This document shows, in pieces, positions 23,765 to 36,499 of a DNA stretch of 64,000 bases (positions are counted from its first letter, which is position 1; the number at the start of each line of letters is the position of its first letter). The position numbers and the translations under genes were made by a program. The notes beneath the pieces are model-generated. The model had not been told where the DNA came from and did not search any database. It saw only the letters and a program-made list of their open reading frames with translations. Location of the stretch: positions 422,015,422-422,079,421 of the forward strand of contig NC_133658.1 of the NCBI RefSeq assembly GCF_037893015.1, given 5' to 3'. This stretch comes from Macrotis lagotis (lineage: Eukaryota > Chordata > Mammalia > Peramelemorphia > Peramelidae).

Positions 23765-24140
23765 ACCTAGTCCAAATCATATGTAAAAAGAATTCTTATA
23801 ATAACATCCAACTTCTTCTTGAAGAACTCCAATAAGGGAGAACTCACTGCCCATTAAGGCAATCTATTCCACAATGGTATATCTTTAATCATTATAAAGT
23901 TCCAAAAACCTTAAAGCTGCTTCTCTGTAACTTTGGGCCTGCTAATTCTGTCCATTAGGATCAAACAGAATTCTCCTAGTCCATATTCTGCTTGGTTTCC
24001 CTTTAAAGTTTTTCAAAGAACCAATACATTCCATTCCTTCTTTTGTAATATAGAATGATCTAGAGGTCTATTACCATCATCATAGTTGGTCTACATTGGT
24101 TGCTGTCCAGTTTGAGCTCCTTAAAATGTTGCCTCCAGAG
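23765..24140 (-). mobile_element. CR1/L3 LINE 3' fragment
   Basis: Ordered landmarks 'cttcttgaagaactccaata', 'ggagaactcactgcccatta', 'ggcaatctattccacaatgg', 'ctttgggcctgctaattctg' and 'ggatcaaacagaattctcct' match the reversed CR1/L3 3' region. It abuts the tail of the HAL1-like element, which therefore inserted at or beside it. Confidence 0.7.
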
Positions 24141-24499
24141 TTAAAATACATACATATACACAATAAATAAATTAAAATTAAAAATTATAGTCTAACCAGG
24201 GCAAAAATAGAAATAGTGCTATATAAAGATTAGAAGATTGGAAAAAAGTCCCTTAGAATTATTGTTGCAATGCAAAGCCCTATTCAAATGCGAGCTAGTG
24301 ATATGAATAATTGTATTATTAATGAATAATATGTGTCATTGAACATTCATAAAATTCATTTCTCATGCCTTGCTCCTCATCTCTTTGAAATCCATCTCTT
24401 CTTTTAATTCTTTGTTTTAAGAGATGACTTTCTGAGAGGGGGGAAAAGTCAGGGAGAAAGGAAATCTAGGCTATGTTAAAAAACAAAAAAATTAATAAA

Positions 24500-24720
24500 A
24501 TTTGCTCAAGAACAAATAAAAAATCCCTTTTTTCCTTCAAGGTCCACATCACTTGATGTTTCTTTCATGATAACTCCTCTAATTTTCCTCACAAACTTTA
24601 CCTATAACTGAAAATGATCAGTCTACTTGTCCTGTTTTGTATAACTCTTTGTGTAGTATACATTATATCTTGTATTGTATTTCCATCAAGGGCCTGTTCC
24701 ATGATAACCTAACACATAAG
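24500..24720 (+). mobile_element. L2 LINE 3' fragment
   Basis: 'caaggtccacatcacttgat' and 'catcaagggcctgttccatg' resemble the L2 terminal region. It is worn. Confidence 0.45.
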
Positions 24721-25084
24721 GAAGAAACTATACTTTCTGAAAGTTATGATTATATGTAATATTAGGATTCCACTCCCAATTTGGAGAACATGCAAACATT
24801 CTATATCTTGCTCCAGTCTACAAGATGAAGAGAGATTTTAACTGTTTGCAGACCAGAACTTGAGAGTATTCAAAAGTCACTACTCAGCCAAAGCAAAGTT
24901 TTATTCTATTTCTAGCTGGCTGTATCCAAGTGAGGAGGCAAGGTCTTTCATCAATAGTGACCCTGCTAGTGCTGCAATCTTCTGCCTTCTGAGTTCATGA
25001 TTCATGCATTAGAAGGAGTAGCAGAGATGGTTGTAACCATATGAGCTTTCAAAAGTCAGATTTCTGTAGTCATTTACTGCTGTT
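24721..25084. other. Unassigned sequence
   Basis: I see nothing that I can name here. Confidence 0.4.
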
Positions 25085-25480
25085 TCCTTTGAACATATCC
25101 TAATCCATTGATCCATTACTCTATTTCTTAGCCAGTACCAGGCTGTTTTGAGGACTACTGCTTTAGAGTATAATTTTAAATCTGTAGAACTAGGCCACCT
25201 TCCTTTACATTTTTTTCATCAGTTCCCTTTCTATTCTTGTCCTTTTTGTTTCTCCAGATGAATTTTATTACTATTTTATCCAGCTTGGTAAAGTAGTTAT
25301 TTGGTAGTTTGAAGGGTATGGCAAAGAATAAGTAATTAAATTTGGGTAGAATTGTCATTTTTATTTTATTAGGTCAACCTGTTGTCTACAATTATTTTAA
25401 ATGGAATTTCTCTTTCTATCTCTTGTTCTTGGGGCAAGTGATTTCTTACTGGAATTTTCCTAACCAATGAAATTATAGGG
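25085..25480 (-). mobile_element. L1 ORF2 fragment, minus strand
   Basis: The minus-strand frame at 25176-25358 reads 'MTILPKFNYLFFAIPFKLP' and then 'LDKIVIKFIWRNKKD'. This matches the L1 ORF2 segment downstream of the reverse transcriptase core (family form: ILPKFIYRFNAIPIKLP ... KFIWNQK). Another L1-like segment lies at 25385-25430 ('attattttaaatggaatttc'), with an internal gap between them. It is a dead, short piece. Confidence 0.8.
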
Positions 25481-26119
25481 TATAGATTAGGTCAATTAAT
25501 AAATGTATATTTATATACATATGCAATTATTCATGTATATGAACATTTTTGTATATATAAGAAAGCTATATAAATACATAGATATTGCTATAGATAGATA
25601 AAATCTCTTGTAGAACTCTGATTGCAAAACCCTCCTTGATTCCTATTAATACTTTAAAATATGCCTTCAATGAATGTATAGATTAGTCTCAGCAAAGTTT
25701 TCCATAAAATGAGAGAATAGAAATAGTTTGGTAGAAATTGATGTCACTTGGTTACTCTTTCAGGAAGAGGGGGCTAAATTTGTCCATCAATCCCTTTATA
25801 CTGTCACCTATGGCATAGATTCCCCCTATATGTATCTTTGTTCTCTTTAGTGGTATTACCACTTTCCTTATAATTACATCCTTGCATCTATTTTAAGGTC
25901 CAAATATGGGGATCACAGTCATTTATTTCTACAACCCTTGTAATATCACAAATTGTAATTCATCCATAATTTTCCATTCCACATGAATTTTGTCTATGTC
26001 CTTCCATAAGTGCTATGAAAAGGGTTCAGCCAACATGCTGATTAGGCCTTCTTAACAGAGCACTTTAGATGCCTAACTATTATATGACTTCTGGATGACA
26101 TCTTTTACAACTCTATTGT
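25481..26119. other. Unassigned AT-rich sequence
   Basis: TA-rich imperfect repeats fill 25500-25600. I see no gene. Confidence 0.45.
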
Positions 26120-26748
26120 GAATTTCAATTAGTTATATGTGTATGTGTGGGTATACACATATACATATATATTTGAATATATAATATATTATATACATAT
26201 ATGTGTCTATAGACATGCAAATATGCAAAAATCTTTATGTGTACAAAAGATAATGTATCATAGTAAATAGTGAAGTGAATGAAGTCACAAATACCAGGGT
26301 TCAACTCGTGTCTCTGAGACATGTCATTTTAATCTTTCAGTGTCTCAGGCAACTCTCTGAGACTAAAGATTACAGAGAGGATGTTAATGAGCATTGTTAG
26401 AGTCCTGTTGAGAACCACTATATATATCTGGTTGAACCAACACAATAAGAAGAAAAGGTATGTATGCTCTCATGAATATACATTTTTGTGTGTGTATGTG
26501 TGTGTATATATGTGTGTGTATGTGTGTGTGTGGAAAGAAACAGAGAGTCAGAGAGGAGACAGAGAGACAAAGACAAAAACAGAGACAGAGTGTAAAAACA
26601 GTGCCTTCCACATAGTTGATGCATATAAATAAATATATATATACTCTGATATATTTATGCATATATGTGTAAATACATATATATGTATGCGCATGCACGC
26701 ATGTGTGAATATATGCATATGTGATTATATACATGTATACATACATTA
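26120..26748. repeat. Cluster of TG/TA and purine simple repeats
   Basis: TG/TA arrays lie near 26135-26200, 26485-26545 and 26630-26745, and a GACAGA tract lies at 26540-26590. The overlapping frames of up to 147 codons here are histidine/threonine and tyrosine/isoleucine runs from these arrays. Confidence 0.85.
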
Positions 26749-26749
26749 G

Positions 26750-27500
26750 GGAATACAAAGAAAGCAAATGGAAATCATGGGAAGCCAAGAAAGGAAGCAA
26801 GGCCAAGCATCCAGTGAAAAGGCACAAAGAGAGTCTAGAAATGAAGTGTCAAGTACAAGGTGTCTAATGTTGCTGGATCAAGTAGTTAGAAAGTGATCAA
26901 GATTGGGAAAGACATTAAATACCAAATAAAGCATTTCATATTTGATCCTCAAGGTGATATGGATCCACTAAAGTTTATTGAATAGGAAAATAAGACCTTC
27001 AAATCAGTAGTTGAATGGAAGATGAACTGGAATGAGAAGAAACTTGAGGAAGGGTTATAACAATACTGTAGTTGTGACATGACAAAAGTCTGACAGTTTG
27101 GTGATGATATGAATGGGAAAAAAAGATGACATATGAAATATGTCATGATATTAGAAATAAAAAGACTTGACAACATATTGAATATGTGGGATGAATGTGA
27201 GAGAAGAATTGAGAATGTTTCTTAGGTTGAGAGTGTAAGCAACTAGGAGGATGGCACTATCCTCATTAGTCAAAGGGAAGCTTGAAAAAGGGATTGTTTA
27301 GGGAGGAAAAGTAAGCAATTTAGATTTGAATATATTGAGTATGAGATATCCATTCAGTTCATAATGTCTAAAAGGTAGTTAACAATGTGATACTGAAGGT
27401 CAGGACAAAGATTAGAACTGGTCAAATAGATCTGAGAATCATTTATAAGGTAATGACAATTGAAGACAAGGGAGCTGATAAAATCACTGATAAAAACAGT
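26750..27500 (+). repeat. Ancient interspersed repeat, unnamed family
   Basis: The text follows the order of an old mammalian repeat I remember but cannot name. It includes 'acttgaggaagggttataac', a 'gcaactaggaggatggcact' segment near 27239, 'gaatatattgagtatgagat' near 27326, and 'gatctgagaatcatttataa' near 27430. Parts of the same family appear at 31640-31990 and 46600-47130. Confidence 0.45.
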
Positions 27501-27599
27501 ATAGAAAAATAAAAGAAAGGCCCTCAGACCCTTTGATTAAATAATGATATGGAATAAAATTATAATTATAATAAAATCAAAATGCAAATGACATACTAG

Positions 27600-27659
27600 G
27601 ATAACATAATATACTATGTATATTTATATATACATATTTATCCAGATGGGGTATATGTG

Positions 27660-27728
<69 letters not shown>
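27600..27728. repeat. (TA)n microsatellite
   Basis: Two TA arrays are separated by a TGTA break near 27691, with an impure TA lead-in from 27600. Confidence 0.95.
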
Positions 27729-27731
<3 letters not shown>

Positions 27732-28389
27732 GTATCTCAGTATCTATACTTTGTATTTTTAGGATGTATGAATAAGTTGTTTGATAAATTTATGAAATTG
27801 AATAATATCTAGCCATTGCATAGTTGAAGCCACACCACTGTTGAACTTACAAGTTTTACCAGGTTTCAGGAGAGCAATCTTTGGCAATTATGTTCCTACT
27901 ATTCTAGAAGTACCAAACTCTGTAGATAGAACCACTCTTTGTTTTTTCCCTTGTTTCTCTTCTAGATTGTGAGGTGTGAGGGAATTTTTCTCTCCTTTTT
28001 CACTATTGGCATAGATATATTGCTTACAAGCAACTCATACAGGATATGTTCATCCCAGGAGATATGAGGCCCAGAGAGTTTAACTGCAAAATTGAATCAA
28101 GCTACTAAGAAGACTAATACCATGGAGCTCAGCAAAGTGATCTATATACCTTTGGGAAGAAAATATATCAGCATTTTTTTAATACAGTAGGAATGGGTTG
28201 CTTTGTCAACCTGTATAACCTTTACATGTGCCTTTCTATTAGGAAACTCTATGTGTAGGACTCTTCTTTTCAGTGATGCTCTAAGTATTTGGGAAAGATT
28301 TTGTTCCAGGTCTATTAAGTTAATGTCTTGTAGTTATAGTTCTTAATGGTGTGATTTCATTAATACTTTTGTTTTTAGGAATATATGGG
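27729..28389. other. Unassigned sequence
   Basis: There is no gene and no clear repeat. Confidence 0.4.
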
Positions 28390-28830
28390 AGAACTATATC
28401 TATTGTGAGGACTTGCCAAACCCTTTTAATGGTTGCTCATCCATCTGTCAGCTAGCCCATCTATGGCTCCAATAAACTGTAACATGCCCAGGAGCCAAAC
28501 CAAGTAGAGCTATCTTGGCAGGTGGGTGAAACCCGGTTGAGGGTAAGTGACAGGGCTCAAACTTGTTGATGAGTTAGGGTTATCCCAAGCATGTAAAGAC
28601 TTGGATAAAAGGGCAGAATGGAATAATTTACTCTATGAAGGTAGCTAAAGAAAGCATTGTAGAGCACTTACAGCTTTTTCAGACATCAAAGATTCTAGTC
28701 TTCTACTGTATCTTTGGGCATTGCCCGTCATCTCTACTCTTCTTTTGCCGCTGGAATTAAAAGACTCAGGAAAAGAGAGTGAAACAATACAAACTCTGAG
28801 TAGCCTGAATCTGGGAGAGCCATATGCTAA
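28390..28830 (-). mobile_element. Dispersed repeat family A, copy 4 (minus, longer)
   Basis: The reverse complement contains 'ttttcctgagtcttttaatt' and 'ccagcggcaaaag', matching the family A segment 'ccagtggcaggac'. It then continues into a 3' extension ('tggctcctgggcatgttaca', 'ggatgagcaaccattaaaag') that shows the family is at least about 0.6 kb long. The 86- and 91-codon frames here are chance frames in the repeat. Confidence 0.55.
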
Positions 28831-30189
28831 CCTGAGAATACAAATTTTGGGAATACTTGCCCAGAAAAGATGCCAGATAAATTTCACAGACACATATACA
28901 TGCACACATGAGTATACCCATATGCTTTATGCATATACCCACTTACATGTATTTATATATAGATATATGCATCAGAATCATATGCTGTCTATATAATCAT
29001 CTAGATTTATAACTATGCCTATATATTACCCATACTTATATCATCTAGATCTATATAACAATGTTGATATAGAGTAAGAGTAGAACTAGTGAAGTACCAA
29101 GTCATAAAAGAACATGCATGATTGATATCAGGAATAGTAGTCACTGACAACTCTACGTTTGCTACTGCTATGCAAAATAATAATTTTATTAGTTTTGCAC
29201 ACAATACTCTGCAAAGAGAAGACAGTTACTTCATCAATATTGGGAGTACTATTCAAGGAGATTGTCTGGACCATAACCACAATAATGCTAACTCAAAATT
29301 TTCACCCCTTTCACATAACATAGACTGATAGCACTGAAAAATGACTTCCTATTAAGAGTAAGGAATTATTATTCCCACATGTTCCAATCTTTCAGTCCTT
29401 CTAGTCTTATAGTCTAACTATACATAAGATCAGGACAATATTCTCTTGTGTCTGATTTTTATCAAAGGTACATGAAATTGCTGAATTCCAAAACAATTCA
29501 TGATTCTTTCCAAACCCTGGGGGTGTGAATCCTCACCCTCTAAATGAGAATCTGGTCCTTCAGGCAAACTCTGAGTCAAAGAATTGTTAGTTTTTAATTA
29601 AACTTCCTTTTGACTTTTTTGTATGTGAAATATATGAAACAAAAATGCCAATTATTGACAAAACTGGTTTATTTAAAGAAACAACTCTCTAGGAGTATGT
29701 TTCTTCTCTATTAAGGATGGTTTTGAGTATTATCCTGAGGACTTAAATGAACTTTCTCATTGAAACTCACATTCGCATAGACAGCACTCAACATCACACA
29801 ATAGCTTGGAGTTTGGCAGGTGTGGATATATTTGCTTAAAGGGAGCCTTCCATTAAAGAAGCAAAGGGCTTCATGTATTTTCTTCTTTCCAGGAGTATTC
29901 CATTTTTACCTTGGGGTCAAATTTAAGGTAAACTTATAGTGAGCAGGAGAGAAAGGGCCTGCTGTGTCTGAATCCAGAACAGAGGATTAGGTCCCATGAG
30001 TTTTTATCTTCATGAATTCTTTATAATGATAGTTTCATAGAATTCTTCACCTTCTTGGCACTACATAAAAGAATAACCTGTATACTTTTTTAGAAAGATA
30101 TATTTCCTAACTTGAAAATCAATTGTCTTATTGCATCTCACTCATTTCATTCATTCAATAAAATTATTTGGCAATTATTATAATGACTG
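28831..30189. other. Unassigned, mostly unique sequence
   Basis: TA-rich imperfect repeats lie at 28880-29060. The rest shows no repeat that I recognise and no gene. Confidence 0.4.
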
Positions 30190-30400
30190 CTCATAACAGA
30201 ATAATATTTTGCAGTTTGCAAAAATAATTTTTCCCTCAAAAAAACTCATGAGATAAAAATGTTTATGGGTGAGTAAACTGAGATTCAGATTGTTGAAGAG
30301 ATTTTCCCAGGTTATGAATCTAGTAAATAGCAGAGCTGGAATTCAAGCCCATGTCTTCTAACTCTAAATACAGTATGTTTTCTTTTAAGTTCATTGACTT
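30190..30400 (-). repeat. MIR/CORE-SINE, minus strand
   Basis: 'tgggtgagtaaactgagatt' and 'agcagagctggaattcaagc' are reversed MIR landmarks. Confidence 0.55.
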
Positions 30401-30581
30401 CATTGACAAATTATCATTAGGCTTCCACATCTCCAAAACACTATTTTCCTCATACAAATAGCAGGCAACAAGAGTTGTCCACAGGTTAAGCTTATGCAAG
30501 CAGCAAAGATTATCCAACCAGGGCTCATGCTCTGTAATGTAAGTCAAATCACAGTGGAACTCTATTCAAAGTCAAAGTTTC

Positions 30582-30737
30582 AGGGTGGCTAGGTGGTGTA
30601 GTAGATAAAGCACCTGTCTTGGAGTCAGGAGTACCTGGGTTCAAATCTGGTCTCAGACACTTAATAATTACCTAGCTGTGTGGCCTTGGGCAAGCCACTT
30701 AACCCCATGGGCCTTGCAAAAAAACCCTAAAAAAAAA
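30582..30737 (+). mobile_element. WSINE1-like SINE with 15-bp TSDs
   Basis: This is a full copy with a well-kept body ('ggcaagccacttaacccc') and a tail of the AAAAAAACCCTAAAAAA type. Target-site duplications are caaagtcaaagtttc (30567-30581) and caaagtgaaagtttc (30738-30752), 14 of 15 identical. It is one of the younger copies. Confidence 0.95.
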
Positions 30738-30879
30738 CAAAGTGAAAGTTTCTTTACATCTTATTTCTTGACCTGACATTAGGCCATGGTTACAGTTTGC
30801 CATCTTGGATTCCATTGTAACCATATGGTTTCTGCTTTAATTTTCTTTGATTTAGTCCAAATTTTATAGATACGTTCTA

Positions 30880-31620
30880 AGTTGAAAGTTAAGACAGAAA
30901 TCATTTATCCAAAGCCCCTTATGATATAGATGCTGCAATTCAGTAACTTCGAGTGACTTTCTCAAAAGCATATAATTAGTATTTAGTGGAGCCAAGTCAG
31001 GAGCATAGGCCTTTTACTACTATTTCCTGAGTTATTTCAATTACACCATGATAGCAAAGTAATAACAAGGGGGGAAAAAGGAAGAGTTTGCGTGTCAACT
31101 ATAATCCAAGTCATTCAAATATCATGGGTCTTAGTGCTGGAATGGGCCTCCATAGGTGAGGAAACTGAATCCCATAGAAATTAAGTGACTTTCCCAAGGT
31201 TACCTGGGTAGTAAATTCCAAAATCTGATCTCTTGTTTCTGACCCCTCACTGGGAACCTATCATTTCATAACATCCTACCTAGGCTAAGTCTTCAGACAT
31301 CCTAGCTTGGTTTGAGGGATATATATCAGTTCAATTTCTGACAATAAAGTCATGAAGAACAGTGTAATAATAGCACTATTATTAATATAATTTCATATTT
31401 AGACATTTCAAAAGGACTTTAGAGTTTATAAACACTTTACACACTTCATTATGTGAACCTCATAATAACCCTATTTAGGGCTATTTAGGTAGTTTAATTA
31501 TACAGAAGAATAAAATGAGCCAGAGAATAGTGAATGACTTGTTCATAGTCATATCTCATGTAAGTGGCAGAGCTACAGCTTTTATATCTCTAGGTCTAGG
31601 GTCTTTCCATTATACCATAC
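30880..31620 (-). repeat. Three worn MIR/L3-type fragments
   Basis: Pieces lie at about 30890-31010, 31110-31260 ('ggtgaggaaactgaatccca', 'ttcccaaggttacctgggta') and 31385-31620 ('ggcagagctacagcttttat', 'ctttccattataccatac'). All are in reversed MIR/L3 orientation. Confidence 0.5.
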
Positions 31621-31639
31621 TGTTTCTCAGAATACTGAT

Positions 31640-31990
31640 TATTCACTAATCATTAATCTTTTAAGTGCATATTATGGGCCCGGAATGGTATTAAATTCTG
31701 GGGATACAAAGGCACTCAAGAAACTCCCATTCAAATGAGGAAGATAGCAAATGAACAAGTAGATAACAATCAGATAAATAGGAAATATTTAATTCTCTAT
31801 AATTGTAAATGATTGGGAAAGGTTTCCTGTAGAAGATGGGATTTTAAGTGAGTTTTAAAGGAAGCCAGGTAAGAGAATAAGTAAACATGATGAGGGAGAA
31901 CATTTCAGGAATAGGGGACAGCCAGTGAAAATGCCTAAGGCAAACAGGTGGAGTGTCTTGTTTGTGGAACAGCCAGGTGACCATTGTTCT
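31640..31990 (+). repeat. Ancient interspersed repeat, unnamed family
   Basis: The collinear landmarks are 'tctggggatacaaaggcact', 'ggtttcctgtagaagatggg', 'acatttcaggaataggggac', and 'gtggaacagccaggtgacca'. Other pieces of the family lie at 26.75 and 46.6 kb. Confidence 0.45.
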
Positions 31991-32435
31991 GGATTGAAGA
32001 AGTTGGGAGACTCCCATACTTCTCTAACTTTTCTTTTTTCTCTACTAACTCCCTCCCTTTTATGTACTCTTCCATATTATAATATTGTTCCTCCTAAAAA
32101 GCATAAATTTTAGGCAGTGTTTTATCCTTAAAATCCTGCATTGTCCATAATATTCCTACCTGTATTTCTTCATTATTACCCTTACCATATTCACCTCTGC
32201 TTCCCAGTGTATATTTAGAAAGAAGTCTCCCACTGGTCTTTCTATTTTTATTTTATTATTGTTACTGTCCTTGCCCATGGCATTTATTTATTACTTTTTT
32301 GAATTTCTGTGTTTGAAGTAATTTGAGAGGCAAATAACCCCTTCACTTTTGGTTTTCTTTCTAAAAACGTTTCAAATTCTTCTTTATTATTCAATGTTTA
32401 TCTTTGTCCTATATGGATAAAAGAAATTTGAGGAC
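31991..32435. other. Pyrimidine-rich, possibly L2-derived
   Basis: The C/T-rich text near 32010-32200 resembles the L2 3' half but is too worn for a firm call. There is no gene. Confidence 0.35.
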
Positions 32436-32582
32436 AGGGCAGCTAATTGGCACAGTGGATAGAACACTGACCTTGGAGTCAGGAGGACCTGATTTCAAAT
32501 CTGGCCTCAGACACTAAATACTTACATAGCTGTGTGGCCTTGGGCAAGTCATTTAACCCCATTGCCTTGCAAAAATAAAAAG
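32436..32582 (+). mobile_element. WSINE1-like SINE
   Basis: This is a full copy with 'gggcagctaattggcacag', a B-box region 'gatttcaaatctgg' and an A-rich tail. Flanks 'aagaaatttgagga' (about 32421) and 'aaaaaatctgaaaga' (about 32584) are a plausible worn duplication. Confidence 0.9.
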
Positions 32583-32649
32583 AAAAAAATCTGAAAGATA
32601 TATCACCCTAGGATGAGTTTCATTACTCTTCTGAGCAAATTATTTTATT

Positions 32650-33880
32650 TCCCCCTTTTTTTTAAATTTTAAATTGGATGTGAAACACTATTGCATTATT
32701 TGAATATACTTTTCTTTGTATTTAAAGGTCTTTTGTTTTCATGGCAAGAAGAACTTGCTGTTTCTGAATTGAATTAATAAATTTAACCACTCTGTGTCTT
32801 GGAGTTTGCAACCTTTAGGTTTTAGTTTCCTGGAATTAGTCTCCAAATTCCTTCCTTTGGAATTTCATGTTCTTGGTTTAAAAGTTCTGGGAAGTTCTCT
32901 TCTATTAATTTCTTCATTAATGTCATTTTTTTTGTTCTCTCATGTTTTTCATGATTCTTAAACTATCTCTGCATATTTTATCTTAGAGTTTGATATGTTT
33001 TGGTTGTGTAGTAAGTATATCTCTTAGTTTTTATTTCTCCACTTTCAATTTCTTTTACATCTGTGTATTTACATTCCCAATATCTTGTTGTCTTTTTTGA
33101 TTAGTTTGATGAGGCTTGTCACTGCAGATTCCAGTTTTTCTATTCTGCTCATTATTTTTGCTGTGTAGGATGTAAATTCTGTACTCAATTCTCATTTATC
33201 TTTTAAAACACTCAGGACAACATAATGAGTTTCCATGTTCATCTCAAATTTCATAAGGTCTCTCTCCCATCAAGTGTTGAATTATTTTCTGTTTTCTTTT
33301 TATGATAGTATTTATTCATAAATGCCCAAACTTCCTTATTAGATCTGGAGATCATATTTCCTTCTATTGTTACTGTTTTTCCTATGGATTTATTTATCAA
33401 GGTTGTTTGAGTTTTCCTCTTCCTGAAATCTTTCAGTCTTTTATCCTCTCCTCTTATTTTCCTTATCACTCACTTCCTGACTCTCACCCTTCTGATTATG
33501 ATTTTCTTGAGGGCTAGATCTCGAAGTATTGCAACCTTGTCTCTCAATGAGTATTTCATGATGTATTAACCTAGGATTCTGCACAGTTTACTTTTGAATG
33601 GTTAGAACTGACTCTAGTTGAGTAATGTGCTCTCCCCTTCAGGCTTAGTGGAGTGTTGCATAGTTCCCCAGGACAGGGTGTCCTGTCTTGGTTACTTGCC
33701 TCCCTTCCTCTATTCCCCACTTCTCTACTCCAGCATTAGCATTTCAGAATCTGCTTTCCCTGGTAGGGGCAGAATCTAATTTTTCCAGCAGATCAGATCC
33801 TGTTTTCCTTGGCATTAGTGGTTCCACGTTGTAGCTCCTGGTAGACTTCTGCTCCTAAGGAACTGTGACTAACCTGACTT
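32650..33880 (-). mobile_element. LINE ORF1-like remnant (L1/HAL1-related?)
   Basis: The minus strand shows charged, coiled-coil-like coding text broken across frames. The 33251-33469 frame is rich in K, R, E and N ('SNKEVWAFMNKYYHKKK'). Further along the minus strand, about 32870-32960 translates as 'LIEENFPELLNQEHEIPKEG', which is like the 'ILKENFPEI' segment of L1 ORF1. Its 3' part is A-rich and lacks any endonuclease or reverse transcriptase text. It may be a second, older HAL1 type. An unrelated LINE ORF1 is possible. Confidence 0.4.
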
Positions 33881-34199
33881 TTGAAACTTAAAAAAAATAT
33901 ATATCTATAGCCTGAAATTGGATTTTTGAAGACAATGGAAAGAAAGAGGGAATACTAGAGTATTGGGATGGGTTTTGACAAGCTTGTGACCTGTCCTTGG
34001 ATTTCCTAGTTCAATAAGTCATAGTGGTAGGAGATGGGTAAAGGGAACTGAGTGAAGTAAAAATTTAGTGAACATCAATTCCTGAGTTTGGGATATTTTT
34101 TTAAACCATTTCTTGAATTCTGGGTTTTGCAGATCATGGAAACAGTTAAAGTCATTTTATCTTTTGTGCATAATTTCTGTTTCAAAAAGGTTTGAGAGG

Positions 34200-36487
34200 T
34201 CATTGTGATCAGAAAAAATGTCATCTTTCATCTTATTGTTCACATGACCCTAGTTTTCTTCTCACCGATTTTGTCCTTCCAAGCCCCAGACTTGGATCAT
34301 TCCAAAAATTTGCTTCCTCTTAAACATGTTTTGTTAAATGAAGCTAAAAGGAATCAAAACTGTGCACTGATTCCTTCAAAAATTTGTTTTCTACAATTTA
34401 AACACGGTGCTCATTCCTGCAAGCAATCTTTTTATACCTTCATAATTAACTATCCCATTCACTCTAGTCTCATACTTTCCCAGACTTCTTCTTCCCACAC
34501 TCTTTCCAAATTATGCCTCATATTTTACTGAAAAAATATCAAGCCATCTGACAGTGACTCCTTCTCCAGTCCTCTTTGCCTCAAATCACCTGGAAGCCTT
34601 CTGCCATTATTTCCTCTTTCACTTCCATTTCACATGAAGAGCTAGTCCTTCTTATCAAGACAAAGATCTCTACAAAACCAAATGATTCCATTCTATCTCC
34701 TCTTCTCCAATGGATTGCACCCCCATTCTCTCTTATTTTTAATCTCTCCCTGTGTACTATTTTCATTCCCATAACATGCCCATGTTTACCTCACCATCAA
34801 AAACAAAATCTTCCTTTATTCATTTATTTCTAATAACTGCCATCCCACATAGTTTCTTCATTTCATGGCTAAATTTATTGAGAAGAAAATCTAAAAAAGA
34901 TTCTCTCTATCTTCTTAACTCTCTATTATCTGGCTTCCAGTCTCACCACTAAATCAAAACTCTTCTCTCCAGCATTATGAAGTTCTAAATCTAATGTCAT
35001 TTCTCAATCATTTTCTTTCTTGATTTCTTTGTAGTTTTGGCAGTGTTATAATCTTCATCTCTTTGTTATGCTCTTCTCACTAATTTTTTTCATAATAATC
35101 ACTTTTTCTTGGTTGTCCTGCTACCTATTTAACCAATTCCTAGTTATTTTGCTGGATCTTAATCCAGTTCATGACCTCTAACAGTAGATGAACATTAAGG
35201 CTCTTTTCTGGGTTCTCTCATCTCCCTTAGAATTATTTTAATTGGGGATCTCATTAGCTTCCATAGATTTAATATATCTAGGATGGTGATTCTCAAATCT
35301 ATTTGCCATGCTATAGGTAGGTTTTCTCTTGAATTTCAATCTCATATCTTCAGTTACTTTATGAACAACTTGAATTGAATATCTAGTAGAGATCCTTAAA
35401 TTCAATATGTCCAAAACTGAACTCATTATCTTTTCCTCAAATCCTCTTCCAAACTTCCCTATTCAAAGGCACCACAATCCTCCCAGTCACCCAGGTTTAC
35501 AATCTAAATACCATCTTTTATTCCTTACTCCCTCTCACTCCCCATTGTCAAGGCCTATCTAGTTTATTTTTATAACATCCCTTGATTATACCCCTTTTTC
35601 TCCTTTAACTTTTCTGCCATTCTGGTACAGGTTCTCATCACCTGATTCTGGACTAGTGAAAGAGCTTGTTGGTTGTTCTCTCCACTATACAAGTCCCTCC
35701 CCCATACCATTCCATCCTCCACTTAGCTTTTAATATGATCTTCCTAAAATGTAAGTTTGGCCGTGTGACTCTCCCATCAGTAAAACTCAATTGTTCCCTA
35801 TTACCTATGGTAGAATTGTCATACAAGTAATCTGTCAGCAACATTACAAAATGTAGTTTGAACTAGATTAAAATGTAATTGAAATTTTATTAAGCAAATA
35901 TCAAGCAAAATTTAAAAATATAATAAAACATAATTTTTTTTTATTTTCTGACAATATGGATACTTATATATATTTTAGTAGTTCTTGTTTCTATTTGAAT
36001 TGGATGCTATTATCTACAAAATCAATTATAAAATTCTTTGTTATGTATTCAAAGTCCATTATAACCTGATATACCTACCTTCTCTCCCATATCTTTCTAC
36101 TTCAGTAATACTGGACTCTTTTTTGTTACACAAATAAGACATTCCATCTTCTTACTATGGACTTTTTCTCTGGCTACCCCCAATATCTGAAATGCTATCC
36201 CCCATCTTCTTTGCTTCCTTTCATCCATGGACTTCCTTCAAGTTTAAGATAAAATCTCACTTTCCACAGGAAGACTTTCCTAATTCTTCTTAATTTTAGT
36301 GCTATCTTTTGTTGATTATTTTCAATTCATTCTGTATATAGCTTCTTTGTTCAAAGTTATTTGATTATTATCTTTTCCATTGGACTGTTAGTTAGTTCCT
36401 TGAGACTAGGAACTCTCTTTTAGACTCAATACTTGATATAGTGACTTATAATAATAAGCACTTAATAAACATTTATTGGTTAATTGA
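34200..36487 (+). mobile_element. L2 LINE remnant, about 2.3 kb
   Basis: Many L2 landmarks occur in order: 'tctggcttccagtctcacca' (34930), 'tggttgtcctgctacctatt' (35111), 'tttgctggatcttaatccag' (35148), 'ggggatctcattagcttcca' (35244), 'caatatgtccaaaactgaac' (35402), 'atcctcccagtcacccaggt' (35476), 'caaggcctatctagtttatt' (35551) and 'atgatcttcctaaaatgtaa' (35733). The typical 3' terminus is 'gcacttaataaacatttatt' (36459). The first 350 bases are less certain. Stops are everywhere, and the 108-codon and smaller frames in it are chance survivors. It is the longest L2 piece in the window. Confidence 0.8.
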
Positions 36488-36499
36488 AAGTAAATAGTA

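Noticed and set aside
26384-26827. 147-codon minus-strand frame
   Set aside because: It is made of tyrosine/isoleucine and histidine/threonine runs encoded by TA/TG arrays.
34205-34833. Adjacent plus-strand frames of 108 and 85 codons
   Set aside because: The region is pyrimidine-rich L2 LINE sequence that naturally has few stops in some frames.
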